Positions 34,446 through 46,124 of a stretch of 64,000 nt of DNA are shown here, piece after piece; positions within the stretch are counted from its first letter, which is position 1; the number at the start of each line of letters is the position of its first letter. Under the pieces are notes generated by a model. That model worked only from the letters and a program-made list of their open reading frames with translations, made no database searches and was not told the origin of the DNA. The translations under genes were made by a program, and so were the position numbers. Source of the stretch: Favolaschia claudopus (taxonomy: Eukaryota; Basidiomycota; Agaricomycetes; Agaricales; Mycenaceae); NCBI GenBank assembly GCA_037176885.1, contig JAWWNJ010000016.1, positions 1,860,001-1,924,000 on the forward strand. The letters run 5' to 3'.

Positions 34446-35508
34446 TGCAGACCTAAGGTACTTACGAGAGTTGAGAGCTTGATGCGCTCTTACGTCGACG
34501 AGCTAATTCCACCGACAAAATAAACTCAACAGCTTCCTAAAGCGCTTCAAATGAGCGACTAGTATAATGAAAGGCATCAGAGTAATCACGCCCGAGGGAT
34601 TAGAGGCTTCAGAACGGGGTTGCAGACGTCACAGCTCAGATTTGGAATCAAAGGAGGTTATCTCATTACCCACTTCGTCGCCAGTGTCCCTACGAGTAAG
34701 TAATTTAAGCTAGTTTCATACGAGCTCCTTGGCCGACGGATTCGACGACATCTCATCTTTGGCCGCGGGGAAACGGCACCAAGCTCAAGGACTAATGAAT
34801 CATAGACCTTGGGGCTTGAAAAGAAAAGGCCGCAAATGAGCTTGAGTCTGGTGAATTGCCTTATACCTCACTCAATCTGCAACTCTCAAACGCGCACCCA
34901 AAAACTTAGGAAGCTCTTCCAGTCAGGCGATGTGTCGACGTCCGCGTATGAAAAATTGACGGAAACGACTTCCACGCCAGACGGCCAGGATAGTAGCTAG
35001 CCCCGCTTTTAGGGCTCCAGCCGCCGCGTGGTCCCCAAGGTACTGGTAACAAGATTTTCGGTACGCTGGTCCGTCCCTGCATCAATCAAAGATGTCCGGC
35101 AAACTCCGGCCGCTCCTTGCCTTCTCCCATGCAGTATGTCTACTCACCGAATCTGCAGCTCAAGCAGTCGATTCGACCGGAGTCGCAATGAGGTTACAGA
35201 CTTAGTGACTTCAAATCCTCGGCTTCAATTTCGAAGTCCCCGCTGAACTTGGCTGCCATCTCTTGATTTTTCTCATCCAATCTTGTCGAGTAGGGGTCAC
35301 GGTGGCGCCTTTTTGATTTAACTGGCTTGTTTCTATCACCCTCAACTCGAGGCAAACGAAATCACGCTGACACACATATGTTTCATTCAAGCAACAATTC
35401 AACGACAAATTACTCTCGGACTGCAGCTATTTATACTGTTCCTAGCTCAGACAAATTCTGTGACTGGTAAGCTCAGTGAGGTCTTCAGATAGAACAGAAT
35501 CTCACTAT
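34446..35508. other. No recognisable gene
   Basis: Short open frames only; no domain, repeat or inverted-repeat element recognised. Confidence 0.3.
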
Positions 35509-35885
35509 TCAAGCTCCAGTGCATTGGAAAGACGAGATAGTAGTGCCAGTGTTGACGTTAACGCACTGGTTGGGCGATTCATTGCCAAAATCGAACGATT
35601 GGCCACTGCAGCCGCCGCCCGAGAACAGGACAACATGGGCGGTCGAATCGTGGACCCATAATAACGAAGGTACACCATATTCAGCCACACTGAAGAATGT
35701 CCAGACCGCATACGAACCTCGAAGGAATGCTTGCCACTGAAATCGATGCAAGCGCCGTTGCACGCAACATCGTCGCCTTAATCTCCATTGCACGAGTCGC
35801 CAGTGTAGCCAGTGATGCTCTGGCCTTTGGCGTGGAGCGCCAAGACGACTGCAGCGACGAGAGTGGAGGTGAAAGTGAAGCGCAT
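35509..35885 (-). pseudogene. Broken small secreted protein gene
   Basis: The minus strand starts with a signal peptide (MRFTFTSTLVAAVVLALHA), then GYTGDSCNGD and a TAA stop where a Glu codon would fit. The same frame continues GDDVACNGACIDFSGKHSFE. A shift of one frame is then needed to reach YAVWTFFSVAEYGVP...CSGQSFDFGNES...CVNVNTGTTISSFQC before the final stop. The evenly spaced Cys and the SFxCTG end resemble a family of small secreted Cys proteins of mushrooms. Two lesions (one nonsense, one frameshift) make it a likely pseudogene. A TATAAA-like motif lies about 55 bp upstream. Confidence 0.6.
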
Positions 35886-36439
35886 TGTAGATGAGATAGA
35901 ACTGGTAGGCTCTGGCTTTTCCTTGTTGCTCAGGTCTGCCTTTATACTGCGCACACAGGTCGGGTATTATCCACTCACCGGTTTATTCTACTCAACAACG
36001 AACTCGGGTAAGCCTTGAATATAGCTTGAATGCTCAAGTTGGAGAAGCACTCCAGAAATAACCACGGCATGCTCTCTCCTGTGACGGCTCATCGGCAAGT
36101 AGTTTCTGTTTTCCTTATTTAGTTTGCTAATTTGCTTCTTCTACCCTGTTCTACTCCACCAAGCGCTCGTAGGCAAATTGGGTGGCGATTCTTCTGTAGT
36201 CCCAGTTCATTCCAGGTTCAAAACGACACACGTTGATCGTCTGACACTCCGTCATTGCCGGAAATTCGAAGTCACGTCAGCTCAGCATGTAGATCGCCAT
36301 TGAACGCGACTCTACAAGGTAGATGCACCAGTTCCCCTTCGCTTTCAATGTCTATAATCAATTCTCTCAGACCCTTTTATCGGATTCATGAACGCATCTC
36401 GTTATTGGTGTGTCACCGGCAGTCCAGAGTATGGAGCTA

Positions 36440-37370
36440 AAATCGCAAGAATTGTTTAACGGGCGCAGTTCAGGGAGAATACTATAGCTTGGGACGCTAT
36501 ATGGATCAGGACACGCAGAGTGTTCCAGTCCAGGGTAAGTGTTTATCTCAATAAGACGATATTCCGCTCATTTACATCGGACACCAGACAACAACCCCGC
36601 GCTTTTGAATTTCTATGAATATAACAACTCTCTCAAAATACTCTTATGATGCTGCCTTCTTCGCCGAGTTACAAGAATTGAATGGCGGTAAGATAACAAG
36701 CTTGATACCCCACAGTACTCGGTTAAGTATTGTTCTAACTAACGAGCCTCGAAGAAATATGGAAAAACGCGAACCCGCCGACCAAACACGACACAGGACA
36801 AAACTTGTGGCTCACAACTTCATTCCGTCCTATCACACCGAAAGTATGAGGCCCGGGTATGCTGTGTTATATTTCTCTCATTCATTTCAGATACCACAAG
36901 CGGCAAGCGCAGTCCATGCACGTAAAGAACCCAATGGTGATCTCTCAGAATACCGCTGTGAACCCAGTTCTCCAAGTAAGTCCGGAAATATTCTCCCTTT
37001 CTACCCTGCGCCCGGACGCGCGTTTGCCGAGTCGCAAAAATCAAGCTGCGGTCAATTTCAGCGTTGATGCTCCGATGTACGTTTGATATAGTTGTACCCA
37101 GCTGAATGGGTGGTTGGGAAGGTGCATTCAACGTTTCTCTCGTTGTTTTCAAATTTCCTGGATATGACTGAGATTTCAGTTCAGTGACTTCAGACTCACT
37201 GTCTCTCATACGCACAAAGCCTCTTGAACGGGAAGTAAAGGAGGAGGTGTAAGTCGCATTCTATTGATAAACATTACACCTCGTTCTCAGTGGCAAGATT
37301 CTGGAATCTTCGAACCAAAAATTCGGTTATGCCGAGCGGGTGCGATACGTGAGTCTGAGTCTCAATCCAA
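36440..37370 (+). other. Possible exon remnants of an unrecognised gene
   Basis: Several exon-like pieces flanked by reasonable splice signals occur. About 36473-36533 ends in a donor. About 36755-36845 encodes a stretch like EEIWKNANPPTKHDTGQNLW followed by GTATGA. About 36893-36975 encodes YHKRQAQSMHVKNPMVISQN followed by GTAAGT. They do not join into one frame with confidence, and I do not recognise the family. Confidence 0.25.
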
Positions 37371-37407
37371 CAACAATCTCAATGAATCTAACAATAGACC
37401 CCCGCCC

Positions 37408-37956
37408 TCAGAACAACGGATGCGGATTAACCGACTCCGCCGGCATCTCCTGAATCACATCCCAATGCTCCTGCACACACGTCCCATTGAATCTGAATAT
37501 ATCCACCACAGCCGAAGGCCGCTCTGCCCCGCCGAATCCATCAATGCGCGAGTGCACCCATCCATACGGTGTGGAAAACGCCGTGCGCAAGACCTGCACC
37601 TTAACGGACGGGTCGCCGATGAGACCGACGACGGCGGTGAAAGAGGCGTTGAACCCGTCGAGGACAGAGGGGTTGTGCTGGATGAGGTCGGCGGCCATGT
37701 GGGTGTATGCGCGGGTGAAATTTCTGGATTCGATGGGGTGAGTGAATCTAGGTTCGAGTAAATTGATTGAGGAGAACGGTTGCTCACTTGGTGCGGTAGA
37801 AGTTTTCTACCAGATCCTCGAAGATCTTTTCCTGTTGGTGATGCGATGCTCGGCGTACGACACACGGCGCAGGTTGTGGCTGGTCAGTGGTTTGGCTGGA
37901 GACTGACGCCACACAGGCGAGGAGGGCGGCAAAGAAGGTGTGCGTGAAGCGCATTG
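37408..37956 (-). CDS. Secreted NTF2/SnoaL-like protein 2
   Basis: Two exons are separated by a short intron (about 37728-37789; GTGAGC to CCAG). Exon 1 has a signal peptide (MRFTHTFFAALLACVASVSS) and ends FYRTK. Exon 2 has NFTRAYTHMAADLIQHNP, a VLRTAFSTPYGWVHSRIDGF stretch and ends EHWDVIQEMPAESVNPHPLF. The product is about 160 residues. The intron position and final EHWDVxQExP motif match the paralogues at 16.1 and 38.8 kb, but this copy is the most divergent. Fold by motif: NTF2/SnoaL-like; substrate unknown; predicted secreted. Confidence 0.8.
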
Positions 37957-38788
37957 TCAGTTGGTCACTGGGAGTGGGTACTTTCAAAGTTGACCAGTGA
38001 ATGAGAAATTGAACTTAACATCGAAGCATTTATATTCACTCCCTTCCAATAAAGGAGTCCGAGAATTTCCGCAAGATCACGGCACGCTTTGTAAAAATTC
38101 TGTAATATACGGTTATATATCAATACTCGACGCATAAATTATAACCGGCTACATGCCTCTGCTGAAGAATTTCGGAGTCCGGGCGGACATATGAGTAAGA
38201 AATTGTAAGCACAGATGGCAACTTACTCAAGTGAAATGATCCCAAATCACCGACAGACCGAGAGATGGACCGGTCGGATAAATGTGTTGGGACACCCGGT
38301 TTCTTGAGAGAGCCTCCGCATACAATCCGGAGAAGCCCGAGTTTGCCGCACCGGCAAGGTGGGTGGCGGCAAGTTGGAGGTCTGGATGTCCGATGCAGAG
38401 GCTCACTAACTCAGTGTCTAGGCATCATACCAATATATGAATAAATCCAATCGCTTGCTAGCTTCATAGAGGTTTTTTTGGAGGTTTGACTGACTCCGCG
38501 CATTTGACGGCGACGCAAAATTGCTCTTTGTTTGTGATGCTCTGGTTGTTCCGGTTGTTCCGACTCTTTCGGCTTTGAGCGGCATCTCGATGGCCAAATG
38601 CATTTATAACGGCTCTTCAAGGTACCCGCCGCCTTGCCGGCATGATTGCGCTATCTGATGGCGCATCAGCTCGTTCTTCGGCATAATCCCACTTTAGATC
38701 ATAATGGCGCATCACAGATATGAGTAATCCCGCCTAAATTACGGATCAACTCGAACTAAAGATTTATTCGAGCCGCCCTTGCAGCGCA

Positions 38789-39359
38789 CTAGAACACCGG
38801 GTGGGAACTGACAGGATTCTCCGGCACTTCCTCAATCGCATCCCAATGCTCCACGATGCAAGTCCCGTTCCAGCGATAAATATCGAAAATCGCCGTTGGG
38901 CGCTCCAAGAATCCGTCCGCGCGCCAATGCACCCAGGCGTAGGGCGGCTCAAATGCAGTGCGGAGAATCTCCATGGTGATGTCGGAGGAGTTGGAATTGG
39001 AGGCGTCAAGGAGGGGGTAGACGAAATTGAAGGAGACAAGTTGGCCGTCGGTGATGTCGGGTTTGTGGTTGATGTAGTCGGCGGCGACATGGCTGTATGC
39101 ACCGACGATATCCCTGATAAAGAGGTCGATTACATTGAGAAAAGCTGTGGAGAGGAGGATGATTGGAAGATGAAGGGTAGACCAACCTGGTAACGTAAAA
39201 TTGTTCATTGAACTTGTCGTTGAGAGCCTTTTGCTGTTCGAAGGTGGCAGTCTCAACGACGCAAGGAACGGGGGTCGGGACTCGGACGCCGGATTTAGCA
39301 GCGACGAACTCGAGAAGCGTGAAGGTTACAATAGTGAAGAAGGCAGTGGAGAGGAGCAT
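38789..39359 (-). CDS. Secreted NTF2/SnoaL-like protein 3
   Basis: Exon 1 encodes a signal peptide (MLLSTAFFTIVTFTLLEFVA) and ends FYVTR. The intron is about 70 bp. Exon 2 encodes DIVGAYSHVAADYINHKPDI, a region with EPPYAWVHWRADGFLERP and the end EHWDAIEEVPENPVSSHPVF. It is clearly closest to the copy at 16.1 kb: the same second-exon wording, a shared 20-bp upstream block and a shared downstream GATGGCGCATCA. This identifies a locus-to-locus duplication. Predicted secreted; function unknown. Confidence 0.8.
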
Positions 39360-39407
39360 TGTGTTCTTCTGAGCGTTTTAATTTTTCTTCGACGGATGCT
39401 TGTTCCA

Positions 39408-39417
39408 GTTTATATAG
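39408..39417 (-). promoter_or_regulatory. TATA box of NTF2/SnoaL-like gene 3
   Basis: The minus strand reads CTATATAAAC about 50 nt upstream of the start codon, at the same distance as in the paralogue at 16.7 kb. Confidence 0.6.
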
Positions 39418-41268
39418 TTCACGAAAGCTGCTTCCTACGCAGCTTTGACTCAAAGCTGAATAGCTGGGACCAGAACTCATTGACGCGCGGAAAAACGGGA
39501 CAGTCTCGTGAGATCCAAGTCCGTTTCTTTTCGCCCATGCATTGCAATTAGGAATCAACATTATGTCTATCTTCAAGACTATTAGAGATCAGTTACATAT
39601 TTCCCTCGATACACGGTCATCTACCCTTATGATCACAACCTCGGATTCAGCTTTTAGAGCAACGAAAGCAAGGGGCCTCAGCGGGCTGCCCCCGAATCAC
39701 TCCGTCACTCGAATGACAATCTTGCCAACATGCGCCTGCGACTCCAGATGTGCATATGCCGCATGCACCTCGTCAAATGCGAACACCTTGTCGATGACGG
39801 GACGCGTCGAGTCAGGGTTCGCTGAGATGAGACGGTTCATTTGCTTGAATCTAAGCCGTACGAAACTTTGTCAGTGACTCCGGGGAAATGCTGGAGTGGA
39901 GAGAAATAGAAGAGCGCACTGTTTCACCGAACCTCCGTAGATCCCATGTATATTAAGAGCTTTACGAATGGCAGGGAGTATGAGGTCGACGGTTGGCTGT
40001 GAGTACCGGTACGATACGAGGAGGCATAAGGAACGAAATGGGATGTTGCGAAATCTAAAAATAAATAAGTAGAGAGAGACGTACGCCAGAAGCCAACCGC
40101 CCCACTATCGCGATATGTCCACCCATCTTCACGGAAGCGACAGAACGTTCCATTGTTGTGTTTCCCGTAACCTGTCCGTGCATTGTTTTAGTCATTCAGC
40201 CAGCCAGTCGGAGATTTATTCGATCCATTACAAGTGCATCGAAGAACCCACCTCAACGACCAAATCGACACCGATTCCACGTGTGAGCTTCAAAACCTCC
40301 TCGTCCCATCTCGGCGTAGTATTATAATTGATAACGTGCTTTGCACCGAGTTTCTTAACCACCTCAAGCTTCTGGTCAGACGATGAGATGGCGATGACAG
40401 AGGCTCCAGATACGATGGCAAATTGGAGGGCGAAGCTGTTTTGATTTTGAATTTGAGTTCAAGAAGAAGTATTATCGATGAAATGCGATTTTAATTTTTG
40501 GGCAAGACGATACGGAGTAAGGGAGTTTCGGGCTTGCTTACTTACATGGAGACCCCGCCGGTACCAATGACGAGGATGGTATCTCCCGCTTTGATGGAGG
40601 ATAGGGAAGCGTATGCTGTCAAGGCGGCGCATCTATCATTTTTTCGACGTAACATTATTCCGGAAAAACTTGAACACAACGGCTTGGACTCACGGAAGCG
40701 TCGAGGCCTCCTCATATGATAAATGTTCCGGGATCGCGACCAGCGACTACAGACCGTCATCAGACAAATTTTGTTTTGATTCACCATCTCAAGTAAGTAA
40801 GAAATCAACGGCAACTCACATGCGCAGGAAACGCCCCAAACTCCGTCAGAACCCCATGTACCGGCCCACCAAGCGCACTCGCCGCGATCGCCGGTGTCAG
40901 CTCCTCGTCTGTTTTGTCCAGGAATAAATTGGCCGAAACGCGGTCCCCGATTTTCCACTGCTTGACGCCTTGACCGACTGCGAGAACTTGGCCGGCCATG
41001 TCGGAGCGGAATTTAAACTGACGCGGGGATCAGTCACGTTGTCACAGTCACATAATTTTCCCACCACCAACCAACACGCGGGGAACGCCGGAAAATAATT
41101 GATAGCACATACAGAACCTCCTTATATACAAGTAAATCGTGATATACTACCACGAGAATACACTGGCACCACGCAGTGGGCCTCGCGGCGAGCGCAGCCC
41201 CGCGCAGCGGTCGGGGTCTGGGGTGGAAAACCCCAGCCGTCCCCCAACTATTAAATAATTCTACTGTA

Positions 41269-41522
41269 CTGTACTATTCCGACCGGTTGTTCACTGGGTG
41301 TTACGCGTTAGCCTAATTGTTCACTGGAAACATTGTTCACCGGCCGGCAATCAAGAGAAAATTACCATATATGGTGCTCCGGCGAATGCCGGAGCGAAAA
41401 TTTTGACATTTTCTTGCCTTTTTGGGCCGAAAAAGTCGCTGTTACGCGTTACGGAGACCAAAATTGTTCAGTTCACGGCCAGCTGTTACCCGTTACGTGA
41501 ACAACCGGTCGGAATAGTACAG
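41269..41522. mobile_element. MITE 1 (254 bp), TA target duplication
   Basis: The inverted ends read CTGTACTATTCCGACCGG, flanked by TA on both sides. Short GTTCAC and GTTACGCGTTAC motifs recur inside. It is nested in the compound element. The ends and TA duplication are Tc1/mariner-like. Confidence 0.85.
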
Positions 41523-41730
41523 TAACTTTCTGTAAGTTGTGCAAAAATGTGACAAAAATAACCAGATACACACTCAAGGTAAATACATGAGTAATTATAA
41601 GCCGTCAGGCAAAAGGAGGGGTGTCTGGGGGGAACAACGTTCCCCCCAGCGACGCGTTGACCAAAAAAATCGACGCGGGGAAGCCGTGGGAAGTCACAGT
41701 CACAGTGTGACATTTCTCCGCGTCTGTTTA

Positions 41731-41975
41731 CTGTAGTATTTCGACCAAATGTTCAGGTGACGGGTGACAGGGACCTGTGAACTGAACACTTTTGGTTGTG
41801 GTGACGGTGACACTGGGGTTTTTTCGCCCAAAATGGACGAAAAACGTCAAAATTTTCCGGGCCGGCATGCGCCGGCCTACCATATAAGGTAATTTGCTGT
41901 GCTCTGAACACCTTGTGCAGTGAACATTGTAGGTGACAGGTGACACCCAGTGAACACTTGGTCGAAATACTACAG
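41731..41975. mobile_element. MITE 2 (245 bp), TA target duplication, related to MITE 1
   Basis: The inverted ends read CTGTAGTATTTCGACCAA, flanked by TA. It is inserted in the right terminal repeat of the compound element. On the reverse strand its whole length aligns with MITE 1 (for example CCATATATGGT against CCTTATATGGT, and AAAATTTTGACRTTTT in both). Confidence 0.85.
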
Positions 41976-42372
41976 TAATCTCCTGTCGGAGCAGGGGACA
42001 AGGCGGGGTTGAATGCTAGCGGGATGGGTGTATGAGAACTAGAACGGTAACATTTAGGCGACGTGAAAGATGTACACTCCAGGGTAGCCGGGTTTCGAGA
42101 GCATTAGATCGCGAAACTGATAGAGAGGGTCAACTCAGGCTTCGCGTAGAGATGATGCTCACCTGTAGCGAAACTGCATATATCTTGACCAACACTTCGT
42201 TCGAACTCAGATTAGATGGAAGTGGCGCTTCTCCCAGCGTAAGATCACGGTAGGAGTCGCGCTGTACCCCAAAAATGGTTCGGGATTAGAAAATCTGAAA
42301 AGATTCGTTGCGCATTCAGAACTTACATACCTTGGGAAAGAACCATTGTCGAGTTGTGGTGGGGAGAGACAT

Positions 42373-43310
42373 TGAATGTATGAGCGGGTTGATGTCTGGA
42401 GTGAACGAAAAGGCTTTATAGTTTCTGAGACCCAAGACTGACTCAGAGAACGACGGTCGCCCGTTAGTTTTCCGAAATTGTCGGTCACGTGCGAGGTTCG
42501 ATCTTCACATCCTCCCTTGATTGTTCCTACCTGCCTGTAAGAGTTTTACTGACATTTATTCAACCTATTCACGTACCTACGCATGAATCACGGTCTCGCG
42601 AGGCCTCGAGGATCGTGAGTCATTTCAGCAACATGCCTCTCGGAGCCATTTGTCTTCGAGGGAATACGAGGCTTGGGATGGATTTTGTCGAGTTAAGTAC
42701 GAATTTCGAGTTGTATAATCGGTTTTCATCAAACAACGGCATTTGAAGTGGCTGCCAACGGCAGAGTGGGTTGAACAAAGGAGTCCAACGTCTGGGTCGG
42801 AAGTCAGAGCTCGGCGGGGGCACCAAGGAAGAGTCGCATCAGTCACGGTTGAATGCACAGCAGAAGCAAGGCTGGCGTCCAGTTGCGTGCGGCCGTCGTG
42901 GAGGTTGAGGAGAAGAAGAGGGATGCATGCCGTGAATTGTGTACCTTACTTTGTTCGAGTGGAGATTGCCGGGAATCGGCAGCTGGTGTTCGCCCCGGCG
43001 GCCGATTTTTTTTTTATAACATCTTACTTTGGATGGCTCACCTCCTTTCGAATACTACATCCAACAATGAGCATCGTAGATACCCAGCGTCTCGAGTATC
43101 ATCCCAATGTTCTTTGCATGGAAATACTTACTGGTTCGATTCCAGCCTGGCGGATTGCGCTTTGTCGAATCGGGACATAATTTTTATTCTTGTTGCTACT
43201 AGGTTGGCGCAGCCCAATAGAAATAATAGCTGATTTCCTTGTGATTTGCCACATTTATGCTTTATATATTATTTAACACGGACAGGAAACTACCGTAGCA
43301 GAATCACACC
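42373..43310. other. Spacer between the two quinone-reductase-like genes, no gene recognised
   Basis: Short open frames only. I see no domain, inverted-repeat element or relation to the flanking paralogues. Confidence 0.3.
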
Positions 43311-45105
43311 TTAACCACTCCCTTCACTCCGCTCTACCCCTCCTGACACCCGAATAACAACCTTCCCCACATGCTTTTGCGACTCCAAATGCGCGTAAGC
43401 AGCATGCACCTCCGCGAACGAAAACACCTTGTCGATGACGGGACGCGTTGACTCAGGGTTCGCTGAGATGAGACGGTTCATTGCTTTGAATCTGTGTTGA
43501 TGATATTAATTAGGAGGTTGAGTCGCGCAAAGAGGCGAATCAAAACGAAACGGAACGGAATAAGGAAGATAGGAAGATTGGAAGAGTAGTGCCAAAGAAA
43601 TAAATTGAAGGAAAGAAAGCAAAGAAGGAAGGAGGTAGGAACTCACTGCTTCACCGAACCGACGTATATCCCCCGGATGGTGAGCGATTTGCGGATGGCG
43701 GGCGGGACGAGGTCAACGGTTGGCTGAGAAGTCAACAATGAATAAGTCAGCATTAAATAACACAGAAATGAAGCGGAATGAAATCGAGCTAACGCACCCC
43801 ACTCGCCAAGTGCCCTACAATCGCGATATGCCCACCCATCCTCACCGACGCGATAGAGCGCTCCAACGTCGTATTTCCCGTTACCTATTCAACGTCAGCC
43901 TCTGATTGCACATATCTAACAAAACCTATGAAAGTCAGCTTACTTCAACAACCAAATCAACCCCAACGCCTCCCGTAAGCCTCAGCACTTCCTCGTCCCA
44001 TTTCGGTGTCGTGTTGTAGTTGATGACGTGCTTCGCGCCGAGGGTCTTTGCGAAATCGAGTTTCGTGTCGGAGGAGGAGAGGAGGATGACGGATGCGCCG
44101 GAGGCGGTGGCGAGTTGGAGGGCGAAGCTGCGAGTGAGTAAGATGCGTTTCGGGGTAAGCAAGTCGAGAATATGGATGAGGTTTGGAAGAGGAAGGAGAA
44201 GAATGAAGGAGAATTTCGTACATTGAGACGCCGCCTGTTCCGATGACGAGGACGGTATCCCCCGCTTTGATGGAAGATAGGGAGACGTATGCTGTTAGGG
44301 CGGCGCATCTGGGATGCATGAAAAATAAGTATTTTGATAGGACTAAGGCGAAAGATAGGTGAATTGAACCCACGGAAGTGTCGACGCCTCTTCATACGAT
44401 AGATGTTCCGGAATCGCGACAAGCGACTTCGTTGGAGAAACCCATCGTCAGCCAAGGTTCTTCATCGCACGCACAATATGACTCTGAATTTAGCTTACAT
44501 GGGCAGGAAAGACGCGGAACTGCGTCAACACCCCGTTCAAGGGCCCACCCAACACACGCGCAGCGATCTCAGGCGTCAGCTCCTCGTCTACCTTGTCGAG
44601 GAGGAGATTTGCGGCGACGCGGTCGCCGAGTTTCCATTTTCTTACGTCTTGGCCGGTGGAGAGGACTTCGCCGGCCATGTCTGAGCAGGGGATGAGGTGG
44701 GGTGGAAGTCTGCGATCATGATTTGGGAACGATGGGGAGTGGATAGGCCCAGATGAGGATAGAGGAAAGAGAGGAAAGAGAGCTGAAGGGACATACGGTC
44801 TGGGGTAGTTGGGTTTTGATACGAGGAGATCGCGGAACTGAGTAGATATATATATCAGTAAGCCTACGAAATAATTGCATGGTGAGAGGGCAAGACTAAT
44901 ATTCACCTGCAACGAAACGGCATGAATCTTGACCAGAACTTCATTCGAACCCAAGGTAGATGGTAGAGAGACTTCCTCGAGCGTAAGGTCGCGATAAGAG
45001 TCGTGCTAACATAGAAATCAAAATTAGGAAGCTACTGAATCAAATTGTACGATGATGCCCCACCTTAGGATAGAACCATTGGCGCGTCTTTACAGGGAGC
45101 GACAT
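43311..45105 (-). CDS. Quinone-reductase-like (MDR superfamily) protein 2
   Basis: About ten exons with introns of roughly 45-90 bp. The order is MSLPVKTRQWFYPK; HDSYRDLTLEEV...VLVKIHAVSLQ; FRDLLVSKPNYPRP; LPPHLIPCSDMAGEVLSTG...; the nucleotide-binding segment AGDTVLVIGTGGVSM; FALQLATASGASVI; then a C-terminal segment ending ESQKHVGKVVIRVSG. All junctions keep frame. The product is about 340 residues, normal for this family, with a GroES-like N-terminal half and a Rossmann-type C-terminal half. No zinc ligand pattern is obvious. Expected to be a cytosolic NAD(P)H-dependent oxidoreductase; substrate unknown. Tandem paralogue of the disrupted gene just downstream. Confidence 0.85.
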
Positions 45106-46124
45106 CGAATTTAGCTTTCTACGGATCAAAGAAATAGTGGATAGTTACTTAGCCTTATATATGTATGGTCGCGAATTCTCAGACCGCTGAGTCAACCGCC
45201 TTGCGCCATAGTCGTGCCATCTTGAATCGGTTGGGGTGTCCTAATCGGTCCCAAACAGGCGGTTTAATCCGTTTTATTCCGGTAGAATAATCGTGCGTTG
45301 TGGTTGGCGCTGTGAATTAAGGATTCAACCCCCTACGAATCGCTATAGTGCGCGATTGAAAGCCCCGGCGTCAGTGCCACTTTCCAAGACACTCCGGAGT
45401 CCGAACTTCTGTTCTCCTGACTTCCAAGCAGCAGGCAGCAGCAAAGCCAAAGAATGGAGAGGTAATGGTTTCAAAGACTCTGGCTGGGTCTGGACCGGTT
45501 CAATGAGACAATTTGCGTAGTCGAGAGATTGTAATTTGGGATGATGGTGGTCCGGAAACATAAATTGTTTTGTTGGTGGTTGTTATCTTCGGACCTATTC
45601 GGCTATCACACGGCCATACCTGCTCTTCGCTTCCAATTCCCTTCTGCTCTCATGTTCTGAATCCGTTTACTTGCTGCGCCTTCTATCCCAGAGTCTGCGA
45701 GTAAAGCCAAGCCTAGCGTTGAATCGATTTGAGGGCACAGACATTTGATAGGTGCACACAATGATGGACATGACATGAGCACGGTAAACATAAGGGCATG
45801 GGCATGGGTACATATGAAACGGCTCGGACTCACGGTGATGCAGAGCGTATTTAAGTAGCGTACTTGGATTTTCTTTCTTCTCTTCAATTGCAATATCGGG
45901 CTGTTGCATGATCGTGGCGGGGATTCGGCGAATCTTGTCAATCTATATCGACGGAACTGAACATCTAACCCATACAGCCTGAGGGTCAATGGCCGAATGC
46001 GCGACGGAAATATAATTATAAAAGCGCACCTCGATATCGTGCTATCCATTCTCCTTCTCATTCTTCCTCTCCCCCTTTTCTTTCTCTCTTCTTCTCCTCC
46101 CCTTCCCTCGTTCTTCACTTCACT
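45106..46124. other. Intergenic region upstream of two divergent genes
   Basis: It contains a TATATATG-like stretch at about 45155-45164, about 50 nt upstream of the quinone-reductase-like start at 45105, and a pyrimidine-rich run (46030-46120) directly before the next + strand gene. No gene is recognised. Confidence 0.4.

Larger units (their letters stand above)
41008..41983. mobile_element. Compound non-autonomous element in exon 3 of the quinone reductase gene
   Basis: It is flanked by the 9-bp duplication TGTCGGAGC (40999-41007, 41984-41992). With the inner MITE 2 removed, its ends are inverted repeats GGAATTTAAACTGACGCGG and GGAGATTAAACAGACGCGG, both followed by GTCAC/TGTGAC repeats. 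A 9-bp duplication fits Mutator-like elements. The interior is non-coding and includes an 11-bp-arm palindrome (CTGGGGGGAAC...) at 41625-41649. Two smaller MITEs are inserted in it. Confidence 0.85.
39697..42372 (-). pseudogene. Quinone-reductase-like (MDR) gene 1, disrupted by a compound element
   Basis: The start MSLPTTTRQWFFPK is followed by about ten exons, in the same arrangement as the intact paralogue at 43.3 kb. It contains ALTAYASLSSIKAGDTILVI and GTGGVSM (nucleotide binding) and ends HAAYAHLESQAHVGKIVIRV. It belongs to the medium-chain dehydrogenase/reductase superfamily, in the branch of NADPH quinone-oxidoreductase or zinc-type alcohol-dehydrogenase-like proteins. Exon 3 (LVPCSDMAGQVLAVGQG) is interrupted at 41008-41983, with a 9-bp duplication TGTCGGAGC on both sides. 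Joining the flanks restores LVPCSDM. Unless the insert is spliced out, the gene is non-functional. Confidence 0.8.

Noticed and set aside
36440..37370. A named enzyme for the plus-strand exon-like pieces
   Set aside because: The pieces do not join in one frame and I do not recognise the family.
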